From the NCBI GenBank assembly GCA_001789205.1, contig MFYT01000091.1, positions 1 through 30,602 of the forward strand: DNA of 30,602 bases, given 5' to 3'. Positions 24,501 to 30,602 of the stretch are shown here, in pieces. The DNA comes from Candidatus Raymondbacteria bacterium RIFOXYA2_FULL_49_16. Lineage in GTDB: Bacteria; Fibrobacterota; OXYB2-FULL-49-7; XYB2-FULL-49-35. The position numbers and the translations under genes are program-made. Position 1 is the stretch's first letter. Each line of letters starts with the position of its first letter. Below the pieces are notes generated by a model that was given only the letters and a program-made list of their open reading frames with translations, was not told the DNA's origin and did no database searches.

Positions 24501-26076
24501 AATAGGAGAAGAGGAGCTGTGGCCTGTTTGAGAGTACGGCCAGCGCCGCGTCGTCGCCCATGGAGCCAACGGGCTCCTGGCCATAGGTGGCCATGGGACC
24601 TACCACGGCTTTTAACTCGTCCTCGGTATACCCGAATGCCACTTGTTTTCGAATGAGCATCTCAGGATTTTCAGGAGGGATTTCCGAAGGAGCAAAGAGG
24701 CCGCGCAGATCGATCCAGTTATCTTTGACCCAATGCCGGTAGGGGCTCTGTCTGCATATTTTCGCCTTTATCTCGTTGTCGGAAATTATCCGTTTCTGCG
24801 CCAGGTCGATCAGAAACATGCGGCCAGGCTGGAGTTTGCCCCGTGAAAGGATCTTGTCGCCGGGAAAATCGAGTACGCCTGTTTCAGAGGCCATGACCAC
24901 CACGCCTTCGCGGGTGCTGGTCCATCGCGCGGGCCTGAGCCCGTTGCGATCGAGCATGGCGCCGACATACCTGCCATCGGCAAAGACCATTGCCGCAGGG
25001 CCGTCCCAGGGTTCCATGATGGTGGAGTGGTATTCGTAAAACGCCCGTTTGTCCTGGCTTATGTGGAACTTTGTTCCCCATGGTTCGGGTATCATCATCA
25101 TCATGGCGTGGGGAATAGAGCGGCCGGCAGTGATCAGCAGCTCGAGTACGTTGTCGAATATAGCGGAATCACTGCCACGTTCATCGATGACCGGAAGTAT
25201 TTCCGTCAGTTCGGGACCAATGACGTCAGATTTCAGCGTGGCCTCCCGCGCTTTCATCCGGTTAATGTTGCCGCGCAGCGTATTGATCTCGCCATTGTGC
25301 GCCACAAATCTGAAGGGCTGCGCCAGGTTCCAGGTGGGAAGGGTATTAGTGCTATATCGTTGATGGACAAGGGCGAAAGAACTGGCAAAATCGGGATCTG
25401 AAAGGTCTGAATAAAATGATGAAAGCTGCGTACCGGTGAAAAGGCCTTTGTAGATAATGGTTTTTGCCGACATGCTGGCGATATAAAACTGGCTGGTGTC
25501 GTACTGAGTGATGGTGGTTACTGTCTTTTCGATGTTTCGGCGAATACCGTAGAGCTTTTGTTCAAACCGGTCAGGATCGGCCGCCCCGCGTTTAATAAAG
25601 CATTGTTTTATGGAGGGCATGGTCGACTTGGCTAAGTTTCCCAGGCAGGTGTCGTTTACTGGCACCTCTCGCCACGAGATTATCGACATGCCGCCATTGT
25701 TCACGGCTGTTTCAAAGGCGTTTTTACACAAGCGGGCGCAATCCTTGTTGGCGGGCATAAAGACCATTGCCGTAGCGTAGTCGTTCTGCGAAGGCAGGGT
25801 GATGAGTCCGGTGTTCATGATGCGCCGGAAAAAGGCGTCTGGAAGCTGAAGAAGCATGCCCGCGCCGTCGCCCGTTGATTTGTCTCCGCCGGTGGCGCCG
25901 CGGTGCTCGAGATTAATCAGGATTTTGAGCCCATTCTCAACAATTGAATGGAGGGGTCTGCCGTCTATTTTGACGATGAGACCAATGCCGCATGAATCGT
26001 GGTCATTCGCTGGGTCGTAGAGTCCGGCTGGCGCTGATTCGCCAGCCGCATTGCTGGTGTTCATAGTTTCTTGCAT
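21508..26076 (-). CDS. gltB: Glutamate synthase large (alpha) subunit
   Basis: A 1522-residue GOGAT large subunit that makes two glutamates from glutamine and 2-oxoglutarate. The start at 26076 (MQETMNTSNAAG) is preceded by AAAGGA 7 nt upstream; an ATG 42 nt further up has no such site. Class II amidotransferase: HDSCGIGLIVKIDG supplies the nucleophilic Cys after pro-peptide removal, with LEHRGATGGD and NGEINTLRGN downstream. The FMN barrel includes GGRSNSGEGGE and SGHDGGTGASPLTS, and the [3Fe-4S] cluster cysteines are in GCVMLRKCHLNTC. The C-terminal GltB domain has repeats of the GGxxxxxG type. All domains are complete, making this the longest gene in the window. Confidence 0.97.
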   Translation of the reverse strand: MQETMNTSNAAGESAPAGLYDPANDHDSCGIGLIVKIDGRPLHSIVENGLKILINLEHRGATGGDKSTGDGAGMLLQLPDAFFRRIMNTGLITLPSQNDYATAMVFMPANKDCARLCKNAFETAVNNGGMSIISWREVPVNDTCLGNLAKSTMPSIKQCFIKRGAADPDRFEQKLYGIRRNIEKTVTTITQYDTSQFYIASMSAKTIIYKGLFTGTQLSSFYSDLSDPDFASSFALVHQRYSTNTLPTWNLAQPFRFVAHNGEINTLRGNINRMKAREATLKSDVIGPELTEILPVIDERGSDSAIFDNVLELLITAGRSIPHAMMMMIPEPWGTKFHISQDKRAFYEYHSTIMEPWDGPAAMVFADGRYVGAMLDRNGLRPARWTSTREGVVVMASETGVLDFPGDKILSRGKLQPGRMFLIDLAQKRIISDNEIKAKICRQSPYRHWVKDNWIDLRGLFAPSEIPPENPEMLIRKQVAFGYTEDELKAVVGPMATYGQEPVGSMGDDAALAVLSNRPQLLFSYFKQLFAQVTNPPIDPLREELVMSLMSYVGRERNLLEETPEHCRRLKLHHPILTPEDMARLRTANHPEIVCRNLDALFPAKGGGAELETALHAMFAQAEKYIAEGATLLVITDARMDQSSAAIPVLLATSGLHHHLIRKGLRPAVGLIVETGEAREVMHFALLTGYGANAICPHVAFSTIRALAETKALEKELSPNDANDLYISAIKKGLLKTFSRMGISTLRSYFGAQIFEIVGISTAVVNEYFCNTASRVEGISLHEIAMEVCARHARAFPETRLTPKNLGISGTYALRKEGEKHLWTPETIYLLQHATRANDYAVFKQYSQRINDQSGAHVTLRSLFTFKPTAPVPIDQVEPVESLIKRFVASAMSLGSLSKEAHETIAIALNRAGGRSNSGEGGEAPERYATLPNGDSMRSRVKQVASARFGVTTDYLIHADELQIKIAQGAKPGEGGQLPGHKVSAEIARVRHTTPGVTLISPPPHHDIYSIEDLAQLIYDLKCVNPKAMVSVKLVSEVGVGTIAAGVAKAKADIVLISGHDGGTGASPLTSIKYAGLPWELGLAETQHALIANQLRDKIRVQTDGQLKTGRDLAVAALLGAEEFGFGTTLLVTLGCVMLRKCHLNTCVMGVATQDPALRARFKGKPEYVERFLIFMASELREYMARLGFTRLEDMIGRADLLTMEKDIPHLKARTLNFDKLLHLANQGPRTCTVGREAGLESALDNTIIRLSQSALEKKEQVNIALPVRNIHRSVGAMLSGDIVRTYGPAGLPPDTIRLFLKGSAGQSLGAFLAPGVTIHVEGDANDYLGKSMSGGLIIIDTPKDASFLPHENVILGNTALYGATGGEVFIHGIAGERFAVRNSGAQAVLEGLGDHGCEYMTGGTVVVLGQTGNNFAAGMSGGVAYVYDESQLFDTRCNLDMVDIESVWLDEDKKFLRVRIETYFKHTGSLRAKMILENWETHIPLFVKVIPIEYRASLARMKLAEHKDDETVSATEEVFHG

Positions 26077-26151
26077 GATGTGTCCTTTGAGAAAAAACAA
26101 TATAAATATACCATGCACATGAAAACATATTCATCCCCAGCAAGTACAATC

Positions 26152-26189
26152 CAGCTGCCCGTACCAGGTGGTCCCGGTATAGGCAGCTG
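26152..26189 (-). promoter_or_regulatory. Stem-loop in the gdhA-gltB gap
   Basis: Perfect 8-bp arms CAGCTGCC (26152-26159) and GGCAGCTG (26182-26189) enclose an inner TACC/GGTA pair and a small loop. On the minus strand it lies between the gdhA stop (26202) and the gltB start (26076). There is no T-run after it in the reading direction, so it is not a standard terminator. A processing site, attenuator or protein-binding site are possibilities. Confidence 0.5.
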
Positions 26190-26201
26190 ATTAAAAAATT
26201 A

Positions 26202-28468
<2,267 letters not shown>

Positions 28469-28656
28469 TGCGTCCCTAGTTATAAGATAAAATAATACAA
28501 TAACAATTCAGTATAATTTATACTTATACAAAATATATAATTATCATTAAGCCATATCAAGAACTATTTCTTGATTCCGGATTCACCATGGCGGAGAATG
28601 TTCTTGCCAATGTAGATGCGCACTATTTAATTTTTAATATAAAGGAACTCACAGGC
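28469..28656. promoter_or_regulatory. AT-rich divergent control region between lysR and the STAS gene
   Basis: A perfect inverted repeat GTATAA-T-TTATAC (28511-28523) lies in a very AT-rich stretch, a plausible LysR-type operator. On the minus strand TTGTTA (28501-28506) and TATAAC (28479-28484) are 16 bp apart and could start lysR, though the predicted start would leave only a few bases of leader. Nothing better than weak boxes is seen for the rightward STAS gene. Confidence 0.4.
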
Positions 28657-29355
28657 ATGAAACAGGCAAAGTTGCAAACCAAGAAGTTCAAAGACGCGCT
28701 TTTTATCCGGTATTCCGGCAACGACGAAGAAGATTTGCGGACTATTACCTCGGAAAACATCAAGAAGTGTATTGAGGAAAATAATACGGTGCTTGTGCTG
28801 GATCTCGAAAGTGTGAAACATTTTTTTAGCGTTTCCATCAGCCGCCTGGTCGAGGTGCTCAAAACCACTGAACGTATGAACGCGCGGCTTTATCTGGTTA
28901 ATGTTCCCGAATCCGTTCTCAAAGTCCTGAGCATGGTCAATATTATTAGCAAATTCAAAATTTACCGGTCCGATTACGAGTTCATTTCACAGTACGAGCA
29001 GGAAATCAAATCAAGTGGCGCTTCAGTACCCGAAGCCGGCAGCATGGACGACTTTTCTGTATCCCGTGAAAAACAGGGAAACCGGGAGATTGTTCGTATC
29101 ACTGATTCGCTGGTTGAGGAAATGCGCGGCTACAAGCTACTCGACGAAATTAAGACAGCTCTTGCCCAGGGTATCAAAAACATCGCGCTCGATTTCGCGA
29201 ATGTCGATTATGTCGATTCAGTCGGTATTGGAGTACTCATGGCAGCCTACAACGCGGCTATTGAAAAGGGCGTAGTAATCAAAGTGGAAAACGCAAACGA
29301 TATTGTCCGTCAGATCCTCAACGAAGCGGACATCGGCAAACAGCTTGGCTTGTAA
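28657..29355 (+). CDS. Two-domain STAS protein (anti-sigma-factor-antagonist-like)
   Basis: A 232-residue protein from ATG 28657 (MKQAKLQTKKF), with AAAGGA at 28641-28646. An in-frame ATG at 28588 would add 23 unpersuasive residues. Two STAS-like halves are visible. The second (KNIALDFANVDYVDSVGIGV, then NANDIVRQILNEADI) keeps the D-S-x-G motif whose Ser is the phosphorylation site in SpoIIAA-type antagonists. The first (VLVLDLESVKHFFSVSISRL, then VPESVLKVLSMVNI) has the fold pattern but FFSVS where DSSG is expected. It could act in a partner-switching cascade. No kinase, phosphatase or sigma gene lies next to it. Confidence 0.85.
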   Translation: MKQAKLQTKKFKDALFIRYSGNDEEDLRTITSENIKKCIEENNTVLVLDLESVKHFFSVSISRLVEVLKTTERMNARLYLVNVPESVLKVLSMVNIISKFKIYRSDYEFISQYEQEIKSSGASVPEAGSMDDFSVSREKQGNREIVRITDSLVEEMRGYKLLDEIKTALAQGIKNIALDFANVDYVDSVGIGVLMAAYNAAIEKGVVIKVENANDIVRQILNEADIGKQLGL

Positions 29356-29395
29356 TCGCTTGTTCCCAATTCTCCCAAAGGCATATTTCCCATCT

Positions 29396-29430
29396 AAAAA
29401 ACAGCAAGGGGCGGGCATGTGCCAACCCCT
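29396..29430 (-). terminator. Rho-independent terminator after the two tRNA genes
   Basis: On the minus strand a hairpin with outer arms AGGGG/CCCCT (29407-29430) and inner GGC-ACAT-GCC is followed, after a few bases, by six Ts (29396-29401). It lies just past the tRNA-Arg 3' end. Confidence 0.65.
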
Positions 29431-29443
29431 ATGCTCGTAACTG

Positions 29444-29517
29444 CACACCCTAAAGGATTCGAACCTTTGGCCTGCGGATTAGAAATCCGCTGCTCTATCC
29501 AGCTGAGCTAAGGGTGT
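29444..29517 (-). tRNA. tRNA-Arg (anticodon UCU)
   Basis: A 74-nt cloverleaf read on the minus strand. The acceptor ACACCCT (5') pairs with AGGGTGT (3'), discriminator G. The anticodon stem GCGGA/TCCGC holds loop TTTCTAA, so the anticodon is TCT. The T-loop GGTTCGAATCC is present. CCA is not encoded. It is 8 bp after tRNA-Pro and probably shares its transcript. Confidence 0.95.
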
Positions 29518-29525
29518 ATGAAATA

Positions 29526-29599
29526 TCGGGGCAGCAGGATTTGAACCTGCGACATCTTGGTCCCAAACCAAGCGCGCTACCGGGCTGCGCTATGCCCCG
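29526..29599 (-). tRNA. tRNA-Pro (anticodon UGG)
   Basis: A 74-nt cloverleaf on the minus strand. Acceptor CGGGGCA pairs with TGCCCCG, discriminator A. The anticodon stem CTTGG/CCAAG holds loop TTTGGGA, so the anticodon is TGG. The T-arm is GCAGG-TTCAAAT-CCTGC. CCA is not encoded. The upstream terminator at 29641-29670 implies that a promoter lies within 29600-29640. Confidence 0.95.
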
Positions 29600-29640
29600 T
29601 AATAGTTACTTATGTAAGCAACAGGCAGATAAACTAATTA

Positions 29641-29670
29641 AAAAAAGGCGGCTTTTGCAAGCCGCCTTTT
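29641..29670 (-). terminator. Rho-independent terminator of the secreted-protein gene
   Basis: Arms AAAAGGCGGCTT (29643-29654) and AAGCCGCCTTTT (29659-29670) form a perfect 12-bp stem with a 4-nt loop. On the minus strand it is followed by a T-run, about 22 bp past the stop codon at 29693. It also reads well in the plus direction. Confidence 0.85.
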
Positions 29671-29692
29671 GAATATTCCTTACAGTGACAGG

Positions 29693-30602
29693 TTATTTAA
29701 CAATGACCATTGATCCTTTTTTCACCAGATTTCCGCAAGAGAGCCTGTAGAAATAGAGGCCTGATGCGACCATTGCGCCTGTATTGTCCATGCCATTCCA
29801 GACAACCTTGTTTCTGTAGCCGTTTTTCACCTTGCCCTTTACCAGAGTGCGCACCAGCTGGCCTTTGATATTATAAATGCCGATGGTGTATGCCTGGACC
29901 GTTTTTTGCCCTGGTATTTCATAGGCAATGATGGTGGATGGGTTAAAGGGGTTGGGGAAATTGGCAATGGCCATCTCTATTATGCCTGCGTCGCCGTGGC
30001 CTTCGACACTGATCTGGCATGCGGGCGAAACATAGTTGGGCGAATAGGGGTCAGAAGTCTGGACCTGGATAGTATCCAGAAAATAGAATGTGTCGGTTCC
30101 GCCGGAAAGATCTGAAATATAGAGATAGCGGGTTGTGACCACCCATGAGGAATCGGCCCAGGTGGAAATGGAGTCGTGACGGTATTCACCTGTGCCTGTG
30201 GGCGGCGTAGTGCTAGCATCGTAGGAAACAAAGGCGAAACTGTCCACAGAACTGCTAAACAGGAATGCGGGCGTCAGATTTGCCGCTTTGTTTGAATCAA
30301 CCACCCTGACGAGCATGTCTGGATAGACCATGTATTCAACAAGTGTACCTATGTTCATTTTGAATGCGCCGGTACCCTGTGCCAGGTATTTACTGACCAC
30401 GATAAGGCCGATTGCCGGAGAGGTGTTTGCGGTTGCATTTATTCGGTTTGCCGCGTTGAACACGATGGCCGGGTTTATTTTGGGTTCGACTGAACCGTTT
30501 GTTGCGCCGATTTGGTACAGAGCCCATGTGCTCATTTTCTGGAAAATTGCGGTATCGCCATTTGAAACAACCACGAGCTGCACAGGCGCAGTATTGTCTT
30601 CG
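29693..30602 (-). CDS. C-terminal part of a secreted protein with FlgD-like/type IX-like sorting domain (cut by window edge)
   Basis: The frame is open to the window edge (reading E-D-N-T-A-P-V at the border), so the gene is 5'-truncated; 303 residues are visible. The last 90 residues carry NFPNPFNPSTIIAYEI, then YNIKGQLVRTLVKG, VVWNGMDNTGAMVASGLYFY and a final KKGSMVIVK. This is the FlgD-Ig-like C-terminal domain used by FCB bacteria as a T9SS-type sorting signal or an extracellular Ig-like end. The visible upstream part is beta-rich and not recognised, so the enzymatic or adhesive role is unknown. A strong terminator follows. The domain supports the proposed FCB affiliation. Confidence 0.85.
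   Translation of the reverse strand, partial: EDNTAPVQLVVVSNGDTAIFQKMSTWALYQIGATNGSVEPKINPAIVFNAANRINATANTSPAIGLIVVSKYLAQGTGAFKMNIGTLVEYMVYPDMLVRVVDSNKAANLTPAFLFSSSVDSFAFVSYDASTTPPTGTGEYRHDSISTWADSSWVVTTRYLYISDLSGGTDTFYFLDTIQVQTSDPYSPNYVSPACQISVEGHGDAGIIEMAIANFPNPFNPSTIIAYEIPGQKTVQAYTIGIYNIKGQLVRTLVKGKVKNGYRNKVVWNGMDNTGAMVASGLYFYRLSCGNLVKKGSMVIVK

Noticed and set aside
29407-29430. Hairpin as terminator for the STAS gene on the plus strand
   Set aside because: The T-run exists only in the minus direction, so it serves the tRNA transcript; nothing T-rich follows on the plus strand.

Overview
The window looks like chromosome from a Gram-negative bacterium of the Fibrobacterota/Bacteroidota-like (FCB) branch, possibly close to the Chitinispirillia/Chitinivibrionia. 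The pointers are an MlaEFD lipid transporter, a SPOR lipoprotein, two outer-membrane-type proteins, a secreted protein ending in a FlgD-like / type IX-like C-terminal sorting domain, and tRNA genes without an encoded CCA end. The taxonomic placement is inference; no rRNA or marker gene is present to settle it. Almost every gene from 2.1 to 28.5 kb lies on the minus strand.

Layout. (1) 1-3.7 kb is accessory DNA. It holds a truncated primase-like gene diverging from an XRE regulator, the regulator overlapping a VapB-like antitoxin, and a PIN-domain VapC toxin. A GC-rich stretch of about 0.8 kb follows, with no convincing gene but with two hairpins built on a 67-bp-spaced direct repeat. Then comes an AT-richer pair: an orphan Rhs tip whose C-terminal domain carries an HEGGH zinc-peptidase motif, and an exported MORN-like protein in the immunity position. 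(2) 3.7-9.4 kb is an envelope lipid-transport cluster: SPOR lipoprotein, ceramidase-like exported protein, MlaE permease, MlaF ATPase, MlaD and a TPR protein. (3) 9.5-17.6 kb is a tightly packed run: TPR lipoprotein with calcium-binding repeats, TraF/PorV-like barrel, Maf, RodZ-like protein, TatD, a 44-aa membrane peptide, HisC, HisB and an exported protein with a TPR-like tail. (4) 17.7-28.5 kb is a glutamate/ammonium module: LysR regulator, GdhA, GltB, GltD, an iron-sulphur aldo/keto reductase-like protein and a second glutamate dehydrogenase. (5) 28.5-30.6 kb holds a two-STAS-domain protein, tRNA-Pro(UGG) and tRNA-Arg(UCU) with a terminator, and the 3' part of a secreted protein gene.

How it works together. 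The glutamate module puts two ammonia-assimilating routes (GDH and GOGAT) under one probable LysR regulator, with a ferredoxin-like redox protein inside it. The Mla cluster should move lipids between the membranes, with the ceramidase-like protein as a plausible lipid-handling partner. The left end is where transferred modules (toxin-antitoxin, Rhs tip/immunity) have accumulated beside this core chromosome. The most unusual items are the orphan Rhs metallopeptidase tip with its immunity partner, the XRE-regulated VapBC with a palindrome overlying both divergent -10 boxes, the aldo/keto reductase-like protein lacking two of the four catalytic residues, and the degenerate ABC signature in MlaF.
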